Assembly: GCA_963931105.1 (NCBI GenBank)
Contig: OZ007004.1
Coordinates: 992,001 to 1,056,000 of the forward strand
Length of the DNA: 64,000 bases
DNA from: UMGS1590 sp900552455
GTDB taxonomy: Bacteria > Bacillota > Peptococcia > Peptococcales > Peptococcaceae
Direction: 5' to 3'
In this document: positions 22,835 to 30,845 of the stretch, piece by piece
Position numbering within the stretch: position 1 is the first letter of the stretch
How the letters are laid out: each line of letters starts with the position of its first letter
The notes under the pieces: generated by a model
What the model was told of the DNA's origin: nothing
What the model saw: the letters and a program-made list of their open reading frames with translations, nothing else
The model's database searches: none
Program-made: the position numbers and the translations under genes

Positions 22835-24148
22835 ATGGATTTTCTCACTGCGGACATCCGTCAGCTTTATCGCAAATATCTTTTGGCGTCGCTGGGCAGC
22901 GCGCTGGCGACGTCGATCTATGGGTTCGTCGACACCATCGCCGTGGGCCAGGCTGTTGGTCCGATGGGGGCAGCAGCGATCGCTGTGCTCAATCCGTTTT
23001 TCAGTATCATGGTCTTTCTCGCGATCCTCTGCGGCATTGGCGGCGCGGTGCTCATGGCCAACGCCAAGGGCGAAGGGCTGGAGGAACGCGGCAACGCGTA
23101 TTTCACAGCGGCGCTCGTGCTGGTGCTCGGCGTCATCGTCGTCGGTTGGGTGGTCTTCTTCTTTTTCCATGAGCCGGTCTTTCGCTTTTTCGGCGCCACC
23201 GATGAAAACATGCCGTACGTTCTCGACTACGGAAAATGGCTCGTCTGGTGTTTCCCAGGCTACATTCTGCCGATCTTTCTCGGCGCATTTCTGCGCAACG
23301 ACGGCGCGCCGGGGCTGGCGATGGCTGCTGTCGTCACCGGCGGGCTCTGGAATTGCTTCGGCGACTGGTATTTCTGCTTTCCCCTCGATATGGGCATGGC
23401 CGGTGCAGCGATCGCTACCGTCAGCGGCGCCAGTCTGCAGGCGCTGATCATGGCGACGCATTTTCTGCGCCGCGGAAAATGTCATCTGCGTCTCGTCTGG
23501 CCGCAGAATATTTTGCGCGATATGCGGCGCATCGTCACGCTCGGCTTTGGCGCCGGCGTGCTCGATCTCGGCAATGTTTTCATCGCCATCATTATCAACA
23601 ACCAGATCCTGCGCTATGGTTCAGGCGATTATCTCGCTGTGTACGGCGTCGTCAGCACGATCTCGCTGCTCTTTCAGGCGCTTTTTGCCGGCGCTGGGCA
23701 AGCGTCACAGCCGCTCATTTCCATGAACTATGGCGCGCGCAAGCTCGATCGTGTGCAGGCTGTTTTGCGCATGGGGCTGGCGACGGTCGGCTGTATGGGC
23801 GTCGTGTTCATGCTCCTTGGCGAGCTTTTTCCAACGCAGATCACGCGCCTGTTTATCGCGGCGACGCCAGAAGTGCTCGCAGCAGCGCCGCTCGCGTTTC
23901 GCTGTTACTTTATCTTTTTTATCTTCCTCGGCATCAGTGTGCTTGCGACGTATTATCTCCAGTCGATCATGCGCGAGCGCGCAGCGATGACTGTTTCTGT
24001 GCTGCGCAGTCTGGTGCTTTCGATCACGCTGCTCTTTGTGCTGCCGATGTTCCTCGGACTGCCTGGCGTTTTTCTCGCCATGCCGCTTTCTGAAGGCATC
24101 GTCGCTGTTATCGCGCTCATCCTCGTGCGCCGTAGCATGCGTGCCTGA
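22835..24148 (+). CDS. MATE family efflux transporter
   Basis: A 437-residue membrane protein with 12 predicted segments in two six-helix halves, of the multidrug and toxic compound extrusion family, which exports cationic compounds using a sodium or proton gradient. Typical blocks are GFVDTIAVGQAVGPMGAAAIAVLNPFFS near 28 and the second-half ISMNYGARKLDRVQAVLR near 303. The ATG at 22835 follows AAGGAGGG. It belongs to the clostridial MATE subgroup with an unusual regulatory hairpin in front. A second, diverged MATE gene is at 45891. Substrate unknown. Confidence 0.9.
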   Translation: MDFLTADIRQLYRKYLLASLGSALATSIYGFVDTIAVGQAVGPMGAAAIAVLNPFFSIMVFLAILCGIGGAVLMANAKGEGLEERGNAYFTAALVLVLGVIVVGWVVFFFFHEPVFRFFGATDENMPYVLDYGKWLVWCFPGYILPIFLGAFLRNDGAPGLAMAAVVTGGLWNCFGDWYFCFPLDMGMAGAAIATVSGASLQALIMATHFLRRGKCHLRLVWPQNILRDMRRIVTLGFGAGVLDLGNVFIAIIINNQILRYGSGDYLAVYGVVSTISLLFQALFAGAGQASQPLISMNYGARKLDRVQAVLRMGLATVGCMGVVFMLLGELFPTQITRLFIAATPEVLAAAPLAFRCYFIFFIFLGISVLATYYLQSIMRERAAMTVSVLRSLVLSITLLFVLPMFLGLPGVFLAMPLSEGIVAVIALILVRRSMRA

Positions 24149-24158
24149 ATCTCACAAA

Positions 24159-24184
24159 GCTGCCGCACCTGCGGTGGCTTTTTT
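24159..24184 (+). terminator. terminator after the MATE gene
   Basis: GCTGCCGC (24159-24166), ACCT loop, GCGGTGGC (24171-24178), then TTTTTT. Confidence 0.85.
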
Positions 24185-24188
24185 GCGC

Positions 24189-24218
24189 TTGCGCACAGGG
24201 GCGGCGTTGGCGTATCAT
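24189..24218 (+). promoter_or_regulatory. promoter of tex
   Basis: TTGCGC (24189-24194), 18-base spacer, TATCAT (24213-24218). Confidence 0.5.
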
Positions 24219-24264
24219 AGGGAGAGCAATCCATGTCGCAGAAGCGACAGAGAGGAGAAAGATC

Positions 24265-26397
24265 TTGACGATCAACGAACAACTGGCAAATGAATTTCAA
24301 ATGAACGCAAAGCATGTGGAAAACACCGTGGCTTTGCTTGACGACGGCGCGACGGTGCCGTTCATCGCCCGCTATCGCAAGGACGAGACCGGCGCGCTGG
24401 ACGATCAGGCGGTGCGCGCCTTCGCCGATCGCCTGTCGGCGCTGCGCAAGCTCGAGGAGCGGCGCGCCGATGTGACGCGGCTGATCGCAGAGCAGGGAAA
24501 GCTCACCGATGCGCTCGCTGAAAAAATCGCTGCAGCGGAAAGCCTCACCGCCCTCGATGATCTCTATCGCCCATATCGACCAAAGCGCAAGACGCGCGCC
24601 AGCATCGCCGCAGCGCGTGGGCTGACGCCGCTGGCCGAAGCCTGGACAGCTGGCGCTCCTGCTGCTGCGCTCACCGAACAGGCCGAAAGCCTCGCGCAGG
24701 CGAGCGACGAGCTCGCTGACGCGGAAGCAGCGATCGCCGGCGCTTGCGATATTCTCGCTGAAGCCCTCGCCGACGATGCAGAAATGCGCGCGCGTCTGCG
24801 CGAAGAACTGGCTGCCAAGGGCGTCATCCACACCAAGGCCGGCAAGACGCCGGATCCTACCTACGACAACTATCTCGATTACAGCGAACCGCTGGCAAAA
24901 ATGGCGGCGCATCGCGTGCTCGCTGTTGGGCGCGCTGAGCGTGAGGATGCGCTGGCAGTGAGCCTTGAATTTGACGAAGAGCGCGCCGTGTATCTGCTCT
25001 ACAAACACATTTACAGAAAAGGCATGGTCTGGCAGGAGCGTTTGCAGGAAATGTGCCGCGACAGCTGGAAGCGTCTGCTCAAGCCGTCCCTCGAAAAAGA
25101 AGTGCGCAAAGCGCGCACAGAATGGGCGGAGGATCAGTCGACGGTGCTTTTCAAGCGCAATCTGCGCGATCTGTTGCTGCAGCCGCCGGTGCGCGGGCAC
25201 GTTGTGCTCGGATTTGACCCGGGCTTTGCCAATGGCTGCAAGCTCGCCATCATCGATGCGACGGGCAACGTGCTTGAAACGACCGTCGTCTATCCCTTCA
25301 AAGGAAAGGGCGGCGAGGCCAAAGCGAAGGAAATCCTGCGTCAGCTGATCGACCGCCATCGCGTCACCCTCGTTGCCATCGGCAACGGCACCGCATCCCG
25401 CGAGAGCGAGCGCCTCATCGCCGGCATTCTTGACGGGCGCGCGGATTGCGGCTGGTACATTGTCAGCGAAGCTGGCGCGTCGGTTTATTCTGCTTCGCCG
25501 CTGGCTGCTGAGGAATTTCCAGATCTTGACGCCACGCTGCGCAGTGCCGTTTCCATCGCGCGCCGCGTGCAGGATCCGCTGGCAGAGCTTGTGAAGATCG
25601 ATCCACGCTCCATCGGCGTTGGTCAGTATCAGCACGACATCGATCAGAAAAAATTGACCCACGCGCTGGACGGCGTCGTCGAAGATTGTGTCAACCATGT
25701 CGGCGTCGATCTTAACACCGCCAGCGTGTCGCTGCTCAGCCACGTCGCCGGTGTGACGCCGCAGCTCGCGAAAAACATCGTCGCCTATCGCGACGAAGCT
25801 GGCAATTATCGCACGCGCAAATCCCTGCTCAAGGTGCCGAAGCTGGGGCCGAAAACCTTTGAACAATGCGCCGGATTCTTGCGCATCGCCGACGGCGACG
25901 AGCCGCTGGACAACACCCAGGTGCATCCGGAAAGCTACGCCGGCGTGCGCGCCATGGCCAAGCTTTTTGATTGTCCGCCGTCGCCAGCCCTCGCCGAAAA
26001 AGCGCGCGCAGCCATGCCTGCAGCCGAGCTTGCCGAGCGCCTCAACCTCGGCCCTGCGACGCTCGCAGATATTCTCGATGCCCTCGCCAAACCGGGGCGC
26101 GATCCGCGCGACGATCTGCCACAGCCATTGCTCTCGCACGATCTCCTCGAGCTCGAGGATCTGGAGCCTGGCATGGAGCTTGAAGGCACCGTCACAAACA
26201 TCGCTGCTTTTGGCGCGTTTGTCGACATCGGTCTGCACGAAAACGGACTGGTGCACATTTCCAAGCTCTCCGATCGTTTTGTCAAGGATCCGCTCACCGT
26301 CGTTCGCGTCGGTCAGATCGTGCGCGTCAAGGTTCTGGATGTGGACAAACAGCGCCGCCGCATCAGCCTATCCATGAAAGGCGTCAAGCAACCGTAA
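24265..26397 (+). CDS. tex: Tex family RNA-binding transcription accessory protein
   Basis: A 710-residue cytoplasmic nucleic-acid-binding protein of normal length. In order: N-terminal helical region with VPFIARYRKDETGALDDQAVR near 31, the YqgF/RNase H-like domain with LGFDPGFANGCKLAIIDATG near 316, helix-hairpin-helix repeats with DLNTASVSLLSHVAGVTPQLAKNIVAYRD near 480, and a C-terminal S1 domain (about 635-705) with LEGTVTNIAAFGAFVDIG and the closing RRRISLSMKG. The TTG at 24265 has GAGAGGAG upstream. Tex associates with transcription complexes and RNA; its cellular role in Bacillota is not settled. Single gene with its own promoter and terminator. Confidence 0.95.
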   Translation: MTINEQLANEFQMNAKHVENTVALLDDGATVPFIARYRKDETGALDDQAVRAFADRLSALRKLEERRADVTRLIAEQGKLTDALAEKIAAAESLTALDDLYRPYRPKRKTRASIAAARGLTPLAEAWTAGAPAAALTEQAESLAQASDELADAEAAIAGACDILAEALADDAEMRARLREELAAKGVIHTKAGKTPDPTYDNYLDYSEPLAKMAAHRVLAVGRAEREDALAVSLEFDEERAVYLLYKHIYRKGMVWQERLQEMCRDSWKRLLKPSLEKEVRKARTEWAEDQSTVLFKRNLRDLLLQPPVRGHVVLGFDPGFANGCKLAIIDATGNVLETTVVYPFKGKGGEAKAKEILRQLIDRHRVTLVAIGNGTASRESERLIAGILDGRADCGWYIVSEAGASVYSASPLAAEEFPDLDATLRSAVSIARRVQDPLAELVKIDPRSIGVGQYQHDIDQKKLTHALDGVVEDCVNHVGVDLNTASVSLLSHVAGVTPQLAKNIVAYRDEAGNYRTRKSLLKVPKLGPKTFEQCAGFLRIADGDEPLDNTQVHPESYAGVRAMAKLFDCPPSPALAEKARAAMPAAELAERLNLGPATLADILDALAKPGRDPRDDLPQPLLSHDLLELEDLEPGMELEGTVTNIAAFGAFVDIGLHENGLVHISKLSDRFVKDPLTVVRVGQIVRVKVLDVDKQRRRISLSMKGVKQP

Positions 26398-26402
26398 ATT
26401 AT

Positions 26403-26432
26403 CGCTCCGTCGTTCGCGACGGAGCGTTTTTT
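26403..26432 (+). terminator. terminator of tex with TTCG tetraloop
   Basis: CGCTCCGTCG (26403-26412), TTCG, CGACGGAGCG (26417-26426), then TTTTTT. Confidence 0.93.
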
Positions 26433-26447
26433 GTCTGGCGATGGGGC

Positions 26448-26476
26448 TTGACAAGCAGAGCGTGCAGGCGTAGAAT
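26448..26476 (+). promoter_or_regulatory. promoter of the nitroreductase gene
   Basis: Consensus TTGACA (26448-26453), 17-base spacer, TAGAAT (26471-26476). Confidence 0.75.
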
Positions 26477-26554
26477 GAGCACAAACAAAGATGACAAACT
26501 AGGGAATATTAAAAAGCATCTCACGTTTCCTACTATAGAAAGGAGGTCTCCACC

Positions 26555-27124
26555 ATGAGCATGATGGATGCACTGCAACAACGTCGTACCTATTACAACA
26601 TCAATAAAGAATTGCCAGTTTCCATCGAGGAGGTGCGCAGCCTTGTCGATCGGCTGACAGAGCTTGTGCCAGATGCGTTCAATATGAAGAGCAGCCGCAT
26701 TGTCACTGTTTCCGGCAGTCGGCAGGATGCTCTCTGGGACGCCATTTATGATGTCTTCGAAGGAAAAGTTGCCCGCGAAAAGATCGACAGCTTCCGCGCC
26801 GGCGCTGGCACCATTCTCTATTTTTACGATCGCAGCGTCGTCGCAGCGATGCAGGAACAGTTCCCGCTCTACGCAGAGAATTTTCCAGTCTGGGCGAACC
26901 ATTCCAGCGCCATGCTGCAGCTTGCGATCTGGAGCAGCCTGCGCGAGCTTGGCATCGGCGCGTCGCTGCAGCATTACAACCCTGTCATCGACGCGCGCGT
27001 GCGCGAATTGTTCGATCTGCCAGAGGAGTACGTTCTCGTCGCTGAGATGCCGTTCGGCGGCATTGGCGAAGAGCCGGCGCCGAAACCGGCAGAAAATATC
27101 CGTGAGCGCGTGCAGCATTTCTGA
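26555..27124 (+). CDS. nitroreductase family protein
   Basis: A 189-residue FMN-binding flavoenzyme of the nitroreductase superfamily, YdgI/HBN1-like. It opens with DALQQRRTYYNINKELPVS (the RRxxYxI motif that contacts FMN phosphate), has FNMKSSRIVTVSG near 42, NHSSAMLQLAIWSSLRELGIGASLQHYNP near 115 and the closing FGGIGEEPAPKP. Such enzymes reduce nitro- or quinone-type compounds with NAD(P)H. AAAGGAGG lies before the ATG. It is a single gene with its own consensus promoter. The natural substrate cannot be told from sequence. Confidence 0.88.
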   Translation: MSMMDALQQRRTYYNINKELPVSIEEVRSLVDRLTELVPDAFNMKSSRIVTVSGSRQDALWDAIYDVFEGKVAREKIDSFRAGAGTILYFYDRSVVAAMQEQFPLYAENFPVWANHSSAMLQLAIWSSLRELGIGASLQHYNPVIDARVRELFDLPEEYVLVAEMPFGGIGEEPAPKPAENIRERVQHF

Positions 27125-27128
27125 TCTC

Positions 27129-27158
27129 TTGTGAGTTGCCGCGGCGCTGTGGTATGAT
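27129..27158 (+). promoter_or_regulatory. promoter of the DUF1287 gene
   Basis: TTGTGA (27129-27134), 18-base spacer, TATGAT (27153-27158); the ribosome binding site follows at once. Confidence 0.6.
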
Positions 27159-27179
27159 GGAGCAAAGGAGGTGAGACCG

Positions 27180-27857
27180 ATGACGGTCCGCAAACGTTCC
27201 ATTTTGCCGCGGCTTCTCATTTTTATTGCGCTGCTCGTCTGCGCAGCCTGGATCTGGCAAAATTATTTCGCCTACGACGAAAACGGCCGACCACCGGACC
27301 GTTATCGTGGAGACATCCCCACCATCACCGGAACATCCGACGCTGATGGCGACGGCATTCCTGATCAGCAGGATATTCTCCAGGGCGCGCTGGATTATGT
27401 CGCCACACGTCCGCGCTACAAGAGTGCGTATTTCGTTGGCGGCTGGCCGACAGACGGCACCGGCGTCTGCACAGATGTTGTCGCTTATGGCATGCGCGCG
27501 GCAGGATTTGATCTGCCGGCGCTTGTAGATAATGACAAACGCGCTGCGCCGGAAAATTATTTCGGTGTGCCGCCGGACAAAAACATCGACTATCGCCGCG
27601 TGCCAAATCTCGCCGTTTATTTTTCGCGCCACGCCACAGCGCTCACCACGGATACGAGCGCCATTGAGCAGTGGCAAGGCGGCGACATCGTCATTTTTGA
27701 CGACGACCATATCGGCATCGTCAGCGATCGGCGCAACAGCGCCGGGGTGCCCTATCTCATCCACCATGCGCATCCGATGCAGCGCCACTATGAGGAAGAT
27801 GTGCTTGACGGCTACGACAACATCAGCGGCCACTATCGCATCGGCAGCTGGCAGTGA
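27180..27857 (+). CDS. DUF1287 domain protein, membrane-anchored
   Basis: A 225-residue protein with one N-terminal membrane anchor (about residues 8-24, LPRLLIFIALLVCAAW) and an outside DUF1287 domain of the NlpC/P60-like cysteine-peptidase fold. Seen: GVCTDVVAYGMRAAG near 98, which supplies the likely catalytic cysteine; FGVPPDKNIDYRRVPNL near 128; GGDIVIFDDDHIGIVSD near 170 with the likely histidine; HHAHPMQRHYEEDVL near 195. These features suggest cell-wall peptide cleavage or a related reaction. The ATG at 27180 has AAAGGAGG upstream. Substrate unproven. Confidence 0.83.
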   Translation: MTVRKRSILPRLLIFIALLVCAAWIWQNYFAYDENGRPPDRYRGDIPTITGTSDADGDGIPDQQDILQGALDYVATRPRYKSAYFVGGWPTDGTGVCTDVVAYGMRAAGFDLPALVDNDKRAAPENYFGVPPDKNIDYRRVPNLAVYFSRHATALTTDTSAIEQWQGGDIVIFDDDHIGIVSDRRNSAGVPYLIHHAHPMQRHYEEDVLDGYDNISGHYRIGSWQ

Positions 27858-28014
27858 ATAGTGCGCCGGACGAACGAATTTGCCGAAAGATTGTAGACAG
27901 CACAATGCACCTTTCCGATCAAGTGACTATAATAAAAATCAGTGGCCTTGACTGGCCGTGATCTTCACAGGAAATGAACAGACTGGATCAGAAATGACAG
28001 AATCCATTCGAGTC

Positions 28015-28043
28015 TTGTGGATTTCCCAGCGGATCACTATAAT
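28015..28043 (+). promoter_or_regulatory. promoter of mscL, with an upstream partial duplicate
   Basis: TTGTGG (28015-28020), 17 bases, TATAAT (28038-28043). A second CACTATAATAAAAA-like block lies at 27924-27937 followed by GTGGCC-TTGACT-GGCC, so the region appears partly duplicated. Apart from these nothing else is seen in 27858-28095. Confidence 0.7.
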
Positions 28044-28095
28044 AAAAAAGCGGTGCCCCGACCGGCTGGAAAAAACTTGAAAGGAATTGACCCGT

Positions 28096-28530
28096 TTGAA
28101 CCAGAAACTCAAAAACTTTATCGACGAATTCAAAGCCTTTGCGCTCCGCGGCAACATGATGGACATGGCCGTCGGTATCATTATCGGTGGTGCGTTCACC
28201 AGCATCGTTACCTCGCTGACAGACAATTTTATCAATCCGATCTTAAACGTTGTCACCGGGGCAAAGCTATACACCCTGCAGGATGTAGCCGGATTTGCTT
28301 CCAGTTTTGTGTCGGCGCTCGTCAATTTTCTGATCATGGCCTTCGTGCTCTTTGTACTGTTGAAGGCCGTCAATAAGCTCGCTTCCTTCGGCATGAAAAA
28401 GCCAGTGGAGGAAGCACCGACCACCAAAACCTGCCCATTTTGCCAGAGTGAGATTCCTCTCGCAGCCAGCCGCTGCCCGCACTGCACCTCTCAGCTTGCA
28501 GAGGCCGAGCCAGCCACCGCTCAGGCATAA
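28096..28530 (+). CDS. mscL: large-conductance mechanosensitive channel MscL with zinc ribbon
   Basis: A 144-residue membrane channel that opens under osmotic downshock. Residues 1-100 are classical MscL: FIDEFKAFALRGNMMDMAVGIIIGGAFTSIV (amphipathic helix plus first membrane segment), periplasmic loop, and second segment NFLIMAFVLFVLLKAVNKL near 80. The last 35 residues are unusual for MscL: a four-cysteine zinc-ribbon (CPFCQSEIP then CPHCTSQL) followed by an acidic tail. TTG at 28096 is preferred over 28087, which lies too close to AAGGA. The ribbon may tether a partner or respond to redox or zinc; that is inference. Confidence 0.9.
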   Translation: MNQKLKNFIDEFKAFALRGNMMDMAVGIIIGGAFTSIVTSLTDNFINPILNVVTGAKLYTLQDVAGFASSFVSALVNFLIMAFVLFVLLKAVNKLASFGMKKPVEEAPTTKTCPFCQSEIPLAASRCPHCTSQLAEAEPATAQA

Positions 28531-28546
28531 TATCTTCAAGCTGTTC

Positions 28547-28592
28547 ATGCGCCTGCGCATCCCCTTGCGGATGCCAGGCGCATTTGCTTTTT
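28547..28592 (+). terminator. terminator of mscL
   Basis: ATGCGCCTG and the following CGCATCC pair with GGATG and CAGGCGCAT up to 28583, followed by TTGCTTTTT. Confidence 0.8.
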
Positions 28593-28628
28593 GTGAGAGC
28601 GACCGCCATATTATATAGAAGGAAAAAC

Positions 28629-28655
28629 TTGATAACGGGGGGGGGGGTATATGAT
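28629..28655 (+). promoter_or_regulatory. promoter whose spacer is an 11-G tract
   Basis: TTGATA (28629-28634), then AC and 11 consecutive G (28637-28647), TA, and TATGAT (28650-28655). The spacer is now 15 bases; a change of two G would bring it to the optimal 17. The tract is the only such homopolymer in the window. The 28531-28858 gap otherwise holds the mscL terminator and a leader. Confidence 0.6.
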
Positions 28656-28799
28656 AGGATGAATATATCCTCTGGATGGTTTGCGCTGGTTTGTCTTTGG
28701 CCTGCTTGAGGACAGAAAACCTGCTGTTTGCGGCCAGAAAACTGTCGTTTATGCCAGTCTGTGGAAAGTTGGTAGGAAATCTGATATGCTGGAGCAAAA

Positions 28800-28838
28800 A
28801 CGAGGGCGTATGCGATGGTAGCAATACAGCGCCCTCGT
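28800..28838 (+). promoter_or_regulatory. leader hairpin before the 28859 gene
   Basis: ACGAGGGCG (28800-28808) pairs with CGCCCTCGT (28830-28838); AAGGAGG follows 14 bases later. No T-tract, so it may affect RNA stability or translation rather than termination. Confidence 0.5.
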
Positions 28839-28858
28839 GCAATAAGGAGGGAAAGACC

Positions 28859-29212
28859 ATGTTTTTTCAGGGAATGATCGACTGCTATGGCTATGTACTG
28901 CTGATTGGCGCGTTGCTCGTCGTGATTGGTGCGCTCTACGGCGTGACCTATGAAAAAGACCCGGACGCCGCTGTGGGTGGTTACAAAATGGGGCAGGAGC
29001 CGCAGAACTGGGCCGAATCTCAGAAAACATTCGCCCGTGCGCTTGTGGCCAGTGGTGCGTTGCTGCTCTGTGTGCTTGTTCTCGTCTATGCTCTTGCGCG
29101 TGCTCTGGATGTCACCGACAGCGGTATCCTCAAACCACTCGCCATTGTTCTTTCCGTTATTGCGGTGATCGCCGCCATTCTCTACGCTGAGCTGAAAGGC
29201 GCAAAAAAATAA
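28859..29212 (+). CDS. small membrane protein, unknown function
   Basis: A 117-residue protein with three hydrophobic segments (about residues 9-26, 62-81 and 88-110) and a polar region between the first and second containing YEKDPDAAVGGYKMGQEPQNWAESQ (given here only as its start and end: positions 31-55). The ATG at 28859 has AAGGAGG eight bases upstream; a longer in-frame start at 28676 lacks a site and runs through the leader. No family recognised. Expression may be switched by the G-tract promoter 200 bases upstream. Confidence 0.7.
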   Translation: MFFQGMIDCYGYVLLIGALLVVIGALYGVTYEKDPDAAVGGYKMGQEPQNWAESQKTFARALVASGALLLCVLVLVYALARALDVTDSGILKPLAIVLSVIAVIAAILYAELKGAKK

Positions 29213-29325
29213 GTGCAGCGTGAAAATTTAGAAAAAATTAAGAATTCATTCATAAATAATTAATAAATGCCTCCAGAGGATCGCGTATCATGAAGGTAGA
29301 AAATCAAAGAAAGGTGTGGAACAAT

Positions 29326-30321
29326 ATGAAACGCAAAAGAATCATAGCAGGGTTGACCTGCGCGGCGCTGTTGACAGCGCCAACTGCGGCGATGGCAGAA
29401 AGTACGGATGTGAATCTGTGTGTGAACCACGGCTGGATCGGCGGTTGGGAAGAAACTGGGCAGACGTATATCAGCGACGACGGCCGCACGATGATCCCGC
29501 TGCGCCTGGTCAACACGGTGCTGGGGTATCGCACAGACTGGCAGCCAGACGGCAGCATCCAGATCACGAGCACCGACGGCACGGTGGATGTAACCCTCGC
29601 AGTGGGTAGCACGGCATATACGGCGGATGGCGTGGCTGGTACGTTTGAAACCGCGCCAACGCTGAAAAACGACCGCACCTATCTGCCAGCACGTGATTTT
29701 GCCGAGCTTTATGGCAGCATCTACTGGGACGGCGACACGCGCACTGTCTGGATTGCGCAGAGCGCAGAGACGATGTATCAGGCAATCGGTGAAAAGGTTC
29801 TGCGCGCCGATGAAAACGGCATCCAGGAACTGGCGCTGCCAGAACGGTTTAATATCTACAATCCGGGCGGCACCGAGCCACTCTTGATGGAACGTACCAT
29901 CAATGGTGTGCACTATCTCGGTCTGCTCTGTGAACCGGCGAACGGCGATTTATCGGCGATCTTTCAATCGATGGTGCCGATTTTCCGCGATGAGGGCGAT
30001 AGCCTCTTCCATGTGATGGATGCGTACCCAGGCTCCTACTACATCGATGAAGAAAACGGCGTCGGCTATGGGACTGCTGGTGTAAACGCCGGCCCGTGGA
30101 ACGTGCCGATTGGTGAGGACGTGCTCTACACTTGTGGGCTCAACACGCCGGACAGCATGGGACAGCTCATTTATCACAAGCTGGATTTTAAGATCAACGA
30201 CTGCACCCTCGATATGGAAGATGGCGTGCTCATCGCCACCAGCCCGGATGGCACGGTGCATCGCATAGAAAACCTGGACGATTATCCGGCGTCGATCACA
30301 GCGGGATTGTGGGATGAATGA
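29326..30321 (+). CDS. exported protein with copper amine oxidase N-terminal domain
   Basis: A 331-residue secreted protein. Signal peptide MKRKRIIAGLTCAALL with cleavage near AMAES (about residue 23). Residues 28-145 are a copper-amine-oxidase-N stalk domain: DDGRTMIPLRLVNTVLGYRT near 52, DRTYLPARDFAELYGS near 112 and YWDGDTRTVWI near 128. The remaining 185 residues have no recognised domain and are rich in G, D and aromatic residues. ATG at 29326 follows AAAGAAAGG; the earlier ATG at 29290 lacks a site. The stalk is of the same kind as in the 8935 protein. Role probably cell-wall or extracellular. Confidence 0.82.
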   Translation: MKRKRIIAGLTCAALLTAPTAAMAESTDVNLCVNHGWIGGWEETGQTYISDDGRTMIPLRLVNTVLGYRTDWQPDGSIQITSTDGTVDVTLAVGSTAYTADGVAGTFETAPTLKNDRTYLPARDFAELYGSIYWDGDTRTVWIAQSAETMYQAIGEKVLRADENGIQELALPERFNIYNPGGTEPLLMERTINGVHYLGLLCEPANGDLSAIFQSMVPIFRDEGDSLFHVMDAYPGSYYIDEENGVGYGTAGVNAGPWNVPIGEDVLYTCGLNTPDSMGQLIYHKLDFKINDCTLDMEDGVLIATSPDGTVHRIENLDDYPASITAGLWDE

Positions 30322-30335
30322 TCGCAGAAAAAGAG

Positions 30336-30371
30336 GGCACGCTTGCCATTTTCGGCAGCGTGCCATTTTTT
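30336..30371 (+). terminator. terminator directly before the second HicB-like gene
   Basis: GGCACGCT and TGCC pair with GGCA and AGCGTGCC, followed by ATTTTTT. The next ribosome binding site begins at about 30377. Confidence 0.85.
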
Positions 30372-30391
30372 GAAAAAAGGAGGAAGGCGGC

Positions 30392-30742
30392 ATGACGGAT
30401 ATTGTGCGTCATAAAGGCTACACGGCCAGGGCGTGCTATGATGCGTCGGCGCAGCGCATTTATGGCAGGGTGGACGGGATCGGCGCAGAGATAGCGTTCG
30501 AAACAGCGCAGAGTGCGGCGGTGACGCCGGCTTTCGCAGAAGCGGTGGAGCGCTATCTGGCGCGCTGTGCCGCCGAGGGGACGGCGCCGGAGCGTCAGTA
30601 CCGCGGGCTGTTCAACGTGCGCCTGAAGCCGAAAACGCATCAGGCGCTGGCGCTGTGGGCCCTGACGCACGATATGACGCTGAATAGCGCCGTGGAGGAA
30701 GCACTGGTGCAGTTTCTGCGCACGCAGGACGAGAGCCAGTGA
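30392..30742 (+). CDS. orphan HicB-like protein, copy 2
   Basis: A 116-residue homologue of the 18951 protein. N-terminal HicB-like part: HKGYTARACYDASAQRIYGR near 7 and a VTPAFAEAVERYL helix; C-terminal ribbon-helix-helix FNVRLKPKTHQALALWALTH and MTLNSAVEEALVQFL. No HicA toxin gene lies beside it. AAGGAGG lies seven bases before the ATG, right after a terminator, so transcription must come from read-through or from within the preceding gene. Probably a DNA-binding repressor. Confidence 0.8.
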   Translation: MTDIVRHKGYTARACYDASAQRIYGRVDGIGAEIAFETAQSAAVTPAFAEAVERYLARCAAEGTAPERQYRGLFNVRLKPKTHQALALWALTHDMTLNSAVEEALVQFLRTQDESQ

Positions 30743-30752
30743 AGAAAATTTG

Positions 30753-30782
30753 ACCGCGCAGCAGGATCGGCGCGGTTTTTTT
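30753..30782 (+). terminator. terminator after HicB-like copy 2
   Basis: ACCGCGC (30753-30759) pairs with GCGCGGT (30770-30776), then TTTTTTT. Confidence 0.85.
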
Positions 30783-30783
30783 G

Positions 30784-30812
30784 TTGCGCGGAATGGGCGC
30801 ATCCCGTATAAT
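30784..30812 (+). promoter_or_regulatory. promoter of the DUF606 transporter
   Basis: TTGCGC (30784-30789), 17 bases, TATAAT (30807-30812), starting two bases after the preceding terminator. Confidence 0.7.
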
Positions 30813-30845
30813 GAAAAGCGATTTTCAAAAACAGGGGGAAATGAT

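Noticed and set aside
28676..28858. Upstream ATG giving a 178-residue form of the 28859 protein
   Set aside because: No ribosome binding site, crosses the leader hairpin and adds cysteine-rich shadow sequence.
18951..30742. Complete HicAB toxin-antitoxin systems
   Set aside because: Neither HicB-like gene has a HicA-sized neighbour with a double-stranded RNA-binding-like fold; only orphan proteins are supported.
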